From Pigoraptor chileana (taxonomy: Eukaryota > Opisthokonta > Filasterea), in contig CALSCR010002255.1 in the NCBI GenBank assembly GCA_943704495.1, positions 259 through 24,982 of the forward strand: DNA of 24,724 nt, read 5' to 3'. Shown in pieces: positions 8,901 through 20,900 of this stretch (position 1 is its first letter; the number at the start of each line of letters is the position of its first letter). The notes under the pieces are model-generated. The model did not search any database and was not told where the DNA came from. It saw nothing but the letters and a program-made list of their open reading frames with translations. The position numbers were made by a program, and so were the translations under genes.

Positions 8901-11900
8901 GGGACTGTCATGTGAGCAAGAATGCGCACCTTCTCCGATGTTGCGCCACACTCAACTAAAATGGATGTGCACCTGGCAAACAAGGACAATCAACAAACAA
9001 ACACTGGTAATCGCACAACCGCGCACCTGTCCAAGCTCGCCCAGAAGCTGCACACGGCTCCGATCGATCTCCAACTCGCACAGCTCGGGAATCTTCGACA
9101 TGTGCTCTGCCACGAACTTCTGCTGGACGGCCTCGCTGTTCTTCTTGCGCGCCGCATTCAGCTGCCAGCGGACAATGAGGAAGCAGCCCACAAGTGCGAC
9201 GGCCACGACGGGGAGACTCACCCCGAGCGCAACGGGAAGCGTGCTTACCGATGATGCCGCCGCACCTGCGAACAGGAATTTTAAGCGCACGTGAAATCAA
9301 TTGTGTGCGAGTTAAGAAACACCACAGTTGAGAAATTGTGGTGCCATTTAGGAAAACAGCCGGCTGTCCGCTTCTGCGCACATGCGCACGCACGCACACA
9401 GACACATGCCCATGCAGCATAGCTTTCAGCTACACTCATTGCACAGATGCATGGCGAGTGCGGACCCACTTGATGCGGAGGCCACCTCGCATGACTCCAG
9501 GCCGTCTGTTCCGCGCGCGACAGGCACGCGCCCCTGGGGACACTCCGTGATGGTGATGGGAAGCCCCACCGCATCCACACCGACCGTAGAATCGCTGCCA
9601 CCGGAAACCGTGATTACATACGTCCCACTATTCCCAACAACGCCATACACGAGCTTTGCAAGGCCGCCAGTCACGAAGGCTATCGTGTCGCCAGACAGCC
9701 GTGCACGTAGTGATGATGTGCCATTGCTCCCGGAAAGTGTATTGACGGGGATCGTCGGCGACACAGATATGCGGATAATGGCGGGGGACGTGTCCGGCAA
9801 GGTCGATCGGCTGCCAAATGCACTTACAATCTCCACATCCACTTCAGATATTGCACCACTGTAGTACGACGTGGCCACTGACGCAACATTCACAATTCGC
9901 ATAGTCGCCGGCCGGCTTGATTTCGATATCAGCGGATAGGCGGCCACGAGCGCAACAGGGATCGCGCGGGGATTTGTCACATAGAGATCGGCGCCCTCCG
10001 CAGCGCTATTGTTGGCAAACGTGCACTCGTCACAATGGAGGTCGTCTGGATGGGCGTTCCACACGCACAGAGCGCCGCCCGCAAACGCACCCGCATTCCG
10101 CAAGAGCAGCGTCGATTCGATGCGAATAAGCGCGTGTCCCGCGGAGAAAAGCGCGCCGCCGTCCGTTCCGTTAGCCTGATTATCAGTGAGCGCGGATGCC
10201 ACCAGAAGCACAGTCGCCGATCCCTCGACGTAGACGCCGCCGCCAACTCCTTGCGCGGCATTGCCTGCGAATTATGTCGCAAAAAAGAATGGCTGAGCGC
10301 GGTGATGGCTTGGAAACAAACACACAGGGCATCACCGAAAGATCAAGCGGTTCATATAAGTGGCGTCCATGTATGTGTGTATTGCGTACCCGTGATATTA
10401 GATTCCGTCGCGTTAAATATAGCCGATTCCTGCAATCGGATGGCCCCGCCGGCCCCTTTCAGACTGCTTCGTGAATCGGGCACGAGCGCCGTGTTGCCTG
10501 TTTTGGGTAAAGCGGTAATTGTCAGTTCTGCATTAGTTTGCCCAATGTGAAACAAGCTATCCAAAGCGACCGACAAAGGAAATTACTGTCACGTTTGGGC
10601 AAAGCGAACGCCTAATATTAGTTTGTGAGCAACAATCGGGGAATCGGGAGAAGCTTACCAATAAAAGCGCACTCTCGATAGCACACCAATGAAGAGGATT
10701 TCCGCAGCCACACAGCACCACCCTGTTCGGCCGTGTTACCTGGCAAGATGCAGACAGGGGAGGCTGTCAATTAGAATGCGTGTGCGCAGGCGGGTGCAGG
10801 AGTCGACAAGAGCGTGAGCGTTTTAGTGACCGTCATAGCAGCGTGCGCGCATCACAGTCCGTGGATTGCGCGTGCACCATATGTAATGTATGCATATCAT
10901 GCTGTGGCGCACACTCACGCACAACAGTAACGCACACATTGTGCAAATGGTTTGAATCAGATTGTGTATGATATGAGTAATTTGCAAAACTCACCAATGA
11001 ATCGAGTCTCTTCGAGTGCGATGCGCGACAATCCCGATGCACCCAACGCTCCTCCACTTTGGGCTCGATTCCCTATTAATTGCGTCAAGCATTCCCATGA
11101 ATGCATACATGCATATACGCGCACGCACACACAGCCCACAATGTAAATAAAAAATACTTGTCAATAGTACGCCGAACTAGCAACTGAGAAAAGGGCATGG
11201 ACAGCAGACTGGGAATTGACATGGGACGCATTGAGGCGACATCAACAGGAAAAGCAGAAGTGAGAGCGCACCACTAAAAGAGGATGACACCACTGCGACG
11301 GATGCGCCGCCAGAGCACCGGAATCCGCCTCCTTCCGTCGCGTAGTTGTCTGCGAGCAACATGCACACGATCAGTGGAGGGTGGTGGTTATCCCCGACCA
11401 AATTCAGATGCAACACCCCCCACTGACAGAGGGCTTGCACTAGCAAAGCTATTATTGTCAAGCATGGGCTAATCCACCGCAAGCAACCTCGACAGTAGAG
11501 TATTCGGGCTCAATAGCCAGAGTAATTCGTCCATGCAATCGTACTTCCCGGGTGTGCGCAGGAAAGCAGAATCTACACATCAGACAAGATTGCAAGTGAG
11601 CACACCGACCTAGAAAGAGGCTCTCGGATACATAGACTTTTGCGGACTCGGCGAAGGAACAGGTGTTCAGATTCAAGTTGCCTGAAATGGAAGATGTAAT
11701 ACATACTTAGGCCTAGAAAGGTTTGACTGAGTGCACTCTACCCAATCGTCCACTTTTTGGAAGGCTCAACTGCGAACGCGAAATAACAGCACACCTCTAA
11801 ACACGTCACAATCCAATCCACGTTAGCATGAGCATGGGTGTCACGTATGAGTATGTCCGCACCTTGCAGAGTGCATCTAAAGACGCCGAGGACAGCCTGT

Positions 11901-14900
11901 CCGCTCACGTAGACAAGGGTTCCCTCGGAATCGAATGCGTTGTTTGCTGTGAGCGCAGCGCAGAGAATGCCGGCAGAGCGGGGTAGTGCAGTGCATCCGA
12001 TAGGACAGGGCATGGAAGGTCATGGGTCAAAGGTCAAAGGTCACGGCCCGATCACTCAGCAAAAAGGAATGCACGTATAACAGCCAATTGCAAGTGGCGC
12101 AAATAAACTGAGCCGGCGCTTCACTTGCACGCGTCACGCGGACTGCGACTCCAAGCAAATACACAATGCACAGCAGGAGATATTCCAACAGCTGAGTTTG
12201 GTACTGATGATGCCGACTGGATGGATAAACTTTGGTGGGAGGCGATAGAAGTAACAAAGAGCAGTACCTCTGCTCTAATGAAACAGTTGCACGAGAGGAG
12301 AGGCACACGACACAGAAACGCCCTCCCTTGCTCCCGTCTGAGTAACAAGCACGAACAAACCCACCATCGAATGTTGTGTTCACCAGGTTGCACGAGGACG
12401 ATCCAGCTGCAGAGACCACGGCGACGTAAGAGCTCAGACCTGTCCATTGTGCGTAAGGGTGGTGCCAATAGATTATGTCGGGATTCGTGGTCGATACAGT
12501 ATATATGCAGAAGAGGTTTCCAGTATCTAAAGGCGGCATCGGTATCCGAGGAGGCATGGCGTGACCGTCGCGGGTGACGTCATGGCATGTGCAGGGCTGT
12601 CATTACATGTCCGCATTGACCGGTGAGGCCACAGCAATCTGATCGCCCGTGACATGATCACGATGACGCACCTGTGATGTGGCTGTTGGTGAAGTGGGCG
12701 ATTGCGTTCTGTTCAAGTGTCACAGCCGAGGTGACGGCATTCGGCCCTGCAGATGAGCGCACAATGCAGATGACGCACGCAAAAGAAAGCCCTGTCATCA
12801 CTACAAATGAATTACAACTCATTGGCAGCATCTCACACAAAGTGGTGATGGCAAGCACGCGCATGCACAGCCAGGCACGAAGGGCACAACGGGCACACGA
12901 CACAAACAGTCGCGCAAACACACACATGCTGGCCCGACTACAATGAAGCTGAATACAATATGTATAGCGACCACACTGAAGCCCCGCCGGTGTGTGAGTA
13001 CCTATCAGCGTGGACTCGAATAGCACAATGGTCTGGCCGGACATGGCGATGATGCCCGAGAGCGTATTGCCTGCGTCGAATCGTGGTATGAAAAGGTGTT
13101 GGAAGAGCAGGTCAGTAGTCGAGTAACGGTCATAACGACTGATTGGCAAGAGCACACGAATTACGCCCTCACACTCAACTGCGGAGGCACACTCACACAC
13201 TTTTACATTGTGCACTCTGCCGCGAAAACAGGCAAGGCATACATGCGGCCTTCGTCTCAGTCTCATTTCACTCACTTAAAATAGAGCAGTCCTCCAGGGT
13301 ACTGCGGGAGGTTCCGCTGAAGGTAATCATATTTCCAGCGCGGTTACCTGGTGAGGTCGACATCACCCATACAAAGCATCAGATGAGCAGAGCAACTGAG
13401 GTTGAGTACAGGTGGCGTCGTTCCCGTTGACATGGGTAGACATATACTGAATGGCACGTTTCATCGTCCCTTCTTCCCTTGCGTATGGCGCAGGTGTCTC
13501 CCTCACTTTCCAAATGCATGCCATGCCCACACAATCAATACATGGCAAACCAACCGACAAAGTTTGTGCGAGTGATCAAAAGGGCGAGATAATCGACTGC
13601 TCGGATGATGTTCTCTGCGGTATTGTTGACAATGACGACCGACCGCACTTCACGGGGCGCACGCAGGCGTGGACGTAAGAGAATTTCAACGTGGTAAGTC
13701 GTTATCTGATTAGGTTATGACCATTTCACCTCACCATCAAAACCGCAAAGGAGAAGACACACTTAGAACATACCCATGTGCACGCCCATCAAACAACAAC
13801 AACCAGTCAGATTTGAACATACATAGGTGCACGCACAACTGCACGCCTACACACGCACATGCACGCACAAAAAAGAGGCAGGAGACGGCTAAGACGGAGT
13901 GAGGAGGCACCACATGTGCATGACAGAGCCTGTCACGTGGAGAACTCACAAACACTGTCCAGGCCAACGGTCCTTTCGCTGATCTCAAGTGGCGAAGTAA
14001 TCGCAAGATTAAGGACGTATCGCACACTTGAATCTGCGAAGATATATCAGATTGTTTTCGGGTTTTCCAATACGAAAGTTCGTTGCAATTGGTCAGTCAC
14101 GTGGAGGCAGTCGAGCCACTCTGTCTGTCTTCGTGGCCTTCATGTGCAGCCTTTCTTCTCATGGTCAACTATCACCACTGACGGCCGTCAGACCGGCGCA
14201 GACTGAGTGCATCACGTGAGGCTGTTATCAGCAGTGCATATCGCCGCGTCATTCACGTCGAGGAACAGTGTGGTGCAACGTGTGTGTGTGGTGTGGGATG
14301 GCACAAATGCACTTCGTGCTCATGCTTGATTTTGCATTCTTTGCTGTCACGAGCACAGCGCGCGAACGGCACCCACCCCGGATGACACAGTCGGACATTT
14401 CCAGGCGCGTCATCGGATTGTCTAGATACAGTATGTGGATTGCGTGTATACCTGCGGGTACACAAGTAGAGGGTGTCACGTGACTGTCTGAGTGTGCGTC
14501 AACTCGATCCCACTGGCACGGACAATATATCTGGGTGTGTGAGTGTGCACGAATGGCTTCAATAGTCAACAGCAGTGCACGTGACTGGTGCCTGTCGTCG
14601 TGCAAGTAGGGAGCGCACCTTGGAACGACACATTTGCGATGACTATTTCTGTTGAATCTGACGAGTAAATCAGCCCTCGGCTCAGTGGGCGCGAGTCTGC
14701 ATGCATCCAAGCGTCGGCGGTAAGTAAGCAAAGCGATGTACAATAGTCAGACAGTCATAATCGACTTTGGCAGTTGCAGTAACAGTCATCCATGACAGCC
14801 ATGACACCCCGATCGCTGCGCAGTACTAATACTGCAGGGCCCCTTTTAAGTTCAATCGGGACTGCTTGGAGTTCGTATGGCAATCTGCGACACAACACAA

Positions 14901-17900
14901 CGGCCACCCATCCACTATACTGCACATACGTTGCAAGTCTTGCCATTTGTCAATCAGACGATGACGCCGCCGGTATGAGGACAGAGACAGTCACATGTAC
15001 AGTAAAGCTTCAACCCCGAAAGAAGTCTCACCGTTGAAGACACAATTCGTGATCGATATCAACGCTGCAGTCGACATCCGCACGTAGTCGAGCGCAGAGC
15101 CCTCCTCCCCTGCGCAGCCGAATAAATGGAGTGCGGAACAGGTCGTTTGCCTCACATACAATGGATAGATACATTGTGCTATACGGAGATGTGTGCATTT
15201 CGCTGATCACGGCACTGGCGTTCCCTCAACCGACTGACTTACACAGGTCTGGACACAGTTGACGAAATAATAAGGTGTAACACACGATATTGTGGCAGGT
15301 GTCGAATCTGATGACAGCACAATTGAGTCACTACGCGGATACATTTAACACGCACGAGCAATAAAGCATGCGACACGACTGCACAGCAAACAAGATCGAG
15401 TGGCGTCATCGCGCGAGTGGCACAGTGGCCAACTGGCACCACACCTTCCCTGGACCCCGCGGAGAACGACGAATCGGCAATTTTTGCAGTGCCGAACACG
15501 ACGATCATGGCAAAGTATTTGTTTCCTGCCAGTAAAAGCTCAACGGTTTCAGGTAAATGGGAGGCAATACAGCCGAGACACAAGACAGTGGTATCAAAGA
15601 TTCCAGTACGGCTGGTTGGCACGTGACGGAGTCGGTTGGGTGGCGGAGACATGTGCAAAAGGCCATAGATATGAACGGTTCGTGACCCAACACAGGAATA
15701 ACAGGATATTCTCAGCCGGCCATTCTCACTACGGCGCAGCGACATTGACAGCCAATCACACCAAATGGATGGCCGCCACTGCAAACGCATGACGGTCGCG
15801 TCACTACAGTACAGTCGCACACTGACGCCCGCAATTAAAATAAACTAATTGTGTCCACACGCACAAGCAAACCCATTATTTTTGAATTCAAGACGCGCAT
15901 TTTCAATTACGCATCCTCACCTGCCACACGACAAGAGCGTATGCTGCCGGTTGACAATGACATCATCTTGCTGCTTGGATACCCTTTGATTCCCAACGGA
16001 CCCGCGTTGTCTGCACCCGGATGCAAAATGATGCCAAATGATGCAGAATGGGCCGCACGTGGCGGCGGGCAAAAGGCGGGTGAGTGCTTGATTTGAATGA
16101 CCGGTACTTGCAAGAACAAGGACAAAACACATAGTTTTATCTCGATTGGCTTGGAGTGCAGTATTAATACTCACCCAAAATGGTCACATTGCGAATGTCA
16201 ATCTTAGAGCTGCGTCCCGAATCAGAGAAGAGCGAGTTGTGTCCAGTGTTGCCTGTCCATGTCAGTCGGTTTGGTGTGCGTATTGTTGCGGAAACCACGA
16301 TCCGAGATAGTCAGAGAAATCCTCATATTCATAACCGACAGCGAGAGAGTCACATTAAGAGTGATGGCATTGCGACGACAGAGACGCGACAGAGACGAGA
16401 GGAGATGGTCAGGATCGGGCCAATCGGACGATCCGACGGGCATACACATGTTCATTCTGTGGCACTGGGCCTGGCGGGTAGTGCCGGCACTCACCCGTAA
16501 TGGCAGAATCGGCAATCGTAAGTTGTCCCGTGACCAACATCATATCGACAGGATTGGGAAACGATGCAGAAGTGCAGCACACGAGACCATTGTCTGTACA
16601 CAACGGGTTTGGCGTGGCCGATTGTTCAGTATCACGCACACGCACACGCACACGCACACGCACACGCACGCGCACGCGCACACACATGCACACCACATGC
16701 ACACACGCACGCACACACATGCACACGCACACGCACACGCACACGCACACGCACACGCACATGCACACACGCACGCACACACATGCACACGCACACCCAC
16801 ACCCACACCCACACCCACACCCACACCCACACCCACACCCACACCCACACGCACACGCACACCCACACGCACACGCACATGTGTGCGTGCGTGTGTGTGC
16901 ATGTGTGTGCGTGTGTGCGCGTTTGTGTGTGTGTGCATGTGCGTGTGCGCATGTGCAGGTATGTGGCGGGGGCAATACTTACTTGCAATTTGCGATCCAC
17001 TTATTATGATCTGCGCACTGTTCCGTGCGTCCAGCACTTTCCCATTGTCTGAGCCAATGACAAAGGTGTTCAGAACGGTGGGGGATGTAGAATTCAAAAA
17101 AGTCAGTGCAGTCCATGGTCTCCACAAGAGAGAGAGCGATGTAGAATTCAAATCAGTGTCGTAAGTACTGTGCCCATGGACTCCACAAGAGAGAGAGAGA
17201 TGTAGAATTCAAATCAGTGTCGTAAGTACTGTGCCCATGGACTCCACATCCACAAGATAGGGACCTTCAGTACTCAAAACGCCTTAGGCATGAGCCCATC
17301 GACTCCAACGAAGACAGAAAGAGAGAGGGAGGATAAAAAGAGAATGAGCAATGGAGAGGAGGGGCGATGCGCGACGGAGTGCATTCTCCCACCCCATGAC
17401 CCAGTCACGTGACCCACCTGAAAGCACGCAGTCAATCAGCGTCACCCTGCTCTTTGTGGTGGACCCAACCGTTGCACTTGTGACTGTCTCTTCAAACCCA
17501 ACCTCAATGGCCGACCGCGAGGGTGTGGCGATGCCCCCCTTCCCACACGCATTAATTGTGATTCCCCTGAGAGTAATGGTGCTGCCATTCCGCACACTGA
17601 AGGCGCAAGATGTCGTCGAGGAGAAGAGCACAGTCTTGCAGCGGAACACTGGTGACGTCGGCGCTGCGGGGTCGCGCATAAGCGTCAGCGTCCGGTTGAT
17701 GAGCACGATCGGACCCGACGACAGCACTGCCGAATATGTGCCTGCTGCGAGATACAGCGTGTCGCCATTGGCCGCGGAGGCGAGTGCGGCCGTTAAGTTT
17801 GACGTCGTTGCATAACGAATGGTGGGTGTGGTGTTGTCCGCGAGGCACTGTGGACCGCTGAACCCGGATGCACAGAAGCACTCCTTGCAGGCATGCACAA

Positions 17901-20900
17901 CGCATCCACTGCCAGGATTGTAGCACAGGTTTCCTTTCGAGCCGGGATTGCCCGATAAGTCACTGCAAATGCACACAATGTCCATCTTACGGCAGTGAGT
18001 GATCGGGGAATACTATTTTCCGCCCCATTGCAGTAACAAAGCCAATCAAGGAAAGGCCGAGCACAACAAGGCAAACGCACGCGACAAGAGCGGGACAACC
18101 TACTCACGTCACAAATCCGATTTGCATGCCCATGAAGATATCATCGGGGAGGCTCTCAAGGAGATTATCACGCATTGTGCTGTCGTGGGAGTAACAAGGA
18201 CGTAACAGCACCCATCAACACATGCCAGGCGGCAAGGCAGTCTCTCCGTCTGCGCTTGCAATCGCATCTCACATTTTTCAACATTCGACATTACATACGT
18301 GCATGGATGCGTCACTGTGACAGTAACGCTGTTGCAAATGACTCACAGTAATGACACCGCGGGAACGCCGGCAAGCAGGTTCGACGGCACGTGAGTCAGG
18401 CCAACCGCCGAGAGATCGCTACAAGCGCATTGGTTGGTCATCCGGGCACAACATATGTAAGTATTATATGGGAATGAGCGACGGAGCGGCGCGCGCATTG
18501 CAAGGGGGAAGGCTATTACGATTCTTTCTCGGCGTTGATGCAAATATCAGGGCACACGTGACCCGCGTCAGCTTCCGCACAGATCTTTAACATCAGCAAT
18601 TGGCAATGACAATGTCAAAAAGTCACGTGCGTGGCCTATGCATCGCATGCCACTGACCACGTCTATACACAGAAAGAGAACGGAGAATCGGCATATTACT
18701 TATGCGGTGCACATCTGATTGCAATTGAGCATGAGTCGGCATTGCCCAAAGTGAAACAGGAGTCATTCGGAGAGAATCGCGGCTTACATGGTTCTGAGAA
18801 GCGGAAGGCCGTCGAATACTCCCGCGGGGATAGTGTCCCCAACGAATGAATTGACAATGGAGCTGCACAGCACAAACAAAGGGCGCCACATGCATTGTCG
18901 TGGTCATGGGAAAACAAACGTAAATGCACGTTGGAATGCATGAGGAGCGGGCGCACGGGGCACGATTGCGATCGCGGAGTCAACAGTCTTAAATGGCAAT
19001 ACAACTATGAAGACACACCGCATTGGCAGACAATGGACAACACGCAAATCTCCTTCCACCCACATGAAGGCCAGATTGGGCAGTGTGGCAAATGCGCGGG
19101 GATTGAGATCAGTGACGAGGAGTCCGTTGATGTCACTGTGGGGATGACGTGCGATGCAGTGACAAATCAACTGATGCATTGCGGAGTGCTCTCAACTGCA
19201 AACAAGGCATCAGTCTCTTGCCTGTGCTTGGCGGTCGGCGGGTGCATACTAGCACACACACGCACACACACGCAACGCTGCTGAACAGCAACGAGTAATA
19301 CCCACAGCGCACTAAGGGACGTCACATTTGCGAATATGGCGGTTGATATTTGTGCACGTGTTGGATCCGTCGCATACAACGATCTTGAGCAGGCAATCGG
19401 AATGGTCGTGTCGGTTGTGTTAATGATTTTGTTCATCCAGCACGTGAGTTTGTGCGCCGCAAAAAGAGCAAAGTATAAGTTTCTGTGCAGTGTGTACCAG
19501 TTCCGGCAGCTTGAACGCCGGTGTGTAGGTGTGTGAGTGTGAAGGGGTGTGTATGTGTGTGTGTGTGTGTATGTGGGTGGGTGCGGGTGGGTGTGGGGGG
19601 ATGTAGGTGTGTGCCTTGAATGTTGGGAGGCAAGTGGCGGTGCAGAAGAAGGTATGCACAGCATTATAAGGCGTGAAGGAAGTCACGTGTACACATGCAC
19701 TCACAGTGATTGCAAATTGACAAGGCCGTCAAATATTGGTCCGGGAACATAATTCAACTGCAAATCCCTGTTGCGTAAGTCAAGCAGATGCGCGTGAGGA
19801 TATCAGCGTGAGTTTGTTGTTTAAGGCTCTCGTGTTGGTGCATCATATGACGTGAGACGGAAAGCCTTGTAATTGGGGCATGGCATGCCGTACTGAGTGA
19901 AATTGACAGCGCACGTGGAACAACTCGTTTGCCAAGACACTGAGAGAAGCACTTCAACACACAGACATCGGCCTACATCCGGTGACGTCACCATGAGCAA
20001 TAACATGACAGTGTCATGACAATGAGCTGCGACATTACAGTAGGGCCACAGCACAAGATCACCGACACATCTGAAGACGCAGCACTTTCAGACTGCGACA
20101 ATTGACTGCAGCATCGATTGGCACGCGCCCCCATTACACACGACAAGATGGTGCATCATAGAACGGCAGAGTGGTGTGAACAACCCACAGCATGTCAAGT
20201 GACCACATCCCGTCGAATGTCCCCCGCGGAACCGTCGAAAGGGCGTTTTTTCCCATATTTCTGCACGCATGACATGGGGCGATGCAAATGCATGTTATTC
20301 CTCACACGGCATGCGCACCAGAGTTAAGTGCATAGACTGATGGCCAACCGAAAACCGGCACATTCTGCTCGGGAGTGCATGGCATGCACGTTATTCTTAT
20401 AGGATTTACAGTGGAGAGCGCATGACGTGAGTAGCACTCACAGCAGTGTCAGATTTGCAAGGCGATGGAAGATGCCCTCCGGAATGGAAGTCAGCGGATT
20501 CATGGCCAGCGTCCTGCAAGCGGTAGATATTATTAGCTAAAACAAACGATACAGCGCACCCGTTCCATTGTCACATCGAGCTTTAGGACTATTAATACAG
20601 GACCCAAGTGCCGCAATATACACTGTGCGCCGCTACAGTACTTGCACCCTCAGTGGTGATGTCAGACTCTAATCGAAATCTATAATTTTGTATGCGTTCA
20701 TCCACATGCTGTCAGTTGCACGGCGTGGCAGTCATGATCAGCCGCGTGTCAGGCCGTTCAGAGTTGGACCTCTGAGCAACCATTAGAATAGTGCGTGGCA
20801 GTGACGGCACTTACAGCTGTGTGAGTGATGTGAGGTTATCGAAGATGCCAGCTGGAAGTTGCGTGAGTCCGCTTGATGCAAGGTCCCTGTTCGTATTTGT

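Larger units (their letters stand above)
6207..9060 (-). other. Gene 2 tyrosine kinase domain (nine exons)
   Basis: Spans the end of exon 9265-9027 through most of exon 6410-5967. Glycine loop GELGQGEFGVVY; catalytic Lys in VCAAKSV (about residue 1400); alpha-C Glu in FISEAKIM; hinge LALLEYAAYGNL with a Leu gatekeeper; catalytic loop HRDLAARN (about 1496-1503), diagnostic of tyrosine kinases. Then IADFGLSRS, paired activation-loop tyrosines in KDYYRKRK, P+1 loop ALPIKWCAIE, DVWSYGVTLFEIYSFG, and CWLDDPDQRPSF. The usual WMAPE/WMAIE reads WCAIE, with Cys for Met. All catalytic residues are intact. Substrates are not predictable. Confidence 0.93.

Noticed and set aside
15700-15785. Possible additional beta-helix exon between 16010-15921 and 15525-15445
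   Set aside because: The phase 1 frame from the obvious acceptor hits a stop quickly, and alternatives need weak sites and do not look like a coil.
16259-17164. Long open frames on both strands (up to about 300 codons) over the CA/GT tract
   Set aside because: They translate to His/Thr/Ala/Val repeats from a microsatellite, and they cross well-supported minus-strand exons and splice sites of gene 2.
18541-18600. Possible LRR exon between 18862-18788 and 18418-18347
   Set aside because: A few residues resemble an LRR, but no LxxN core and no phase-matching donor were found.
19843-19939. Possible extra LRR exon of gene 2 (LANELFHV pattern after a CAG)
   Set aside because: The first half fits an LRR with the right phase, but there is no acceptable donor and the second half loses the consensus. 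It may be a decayed repeat exon.
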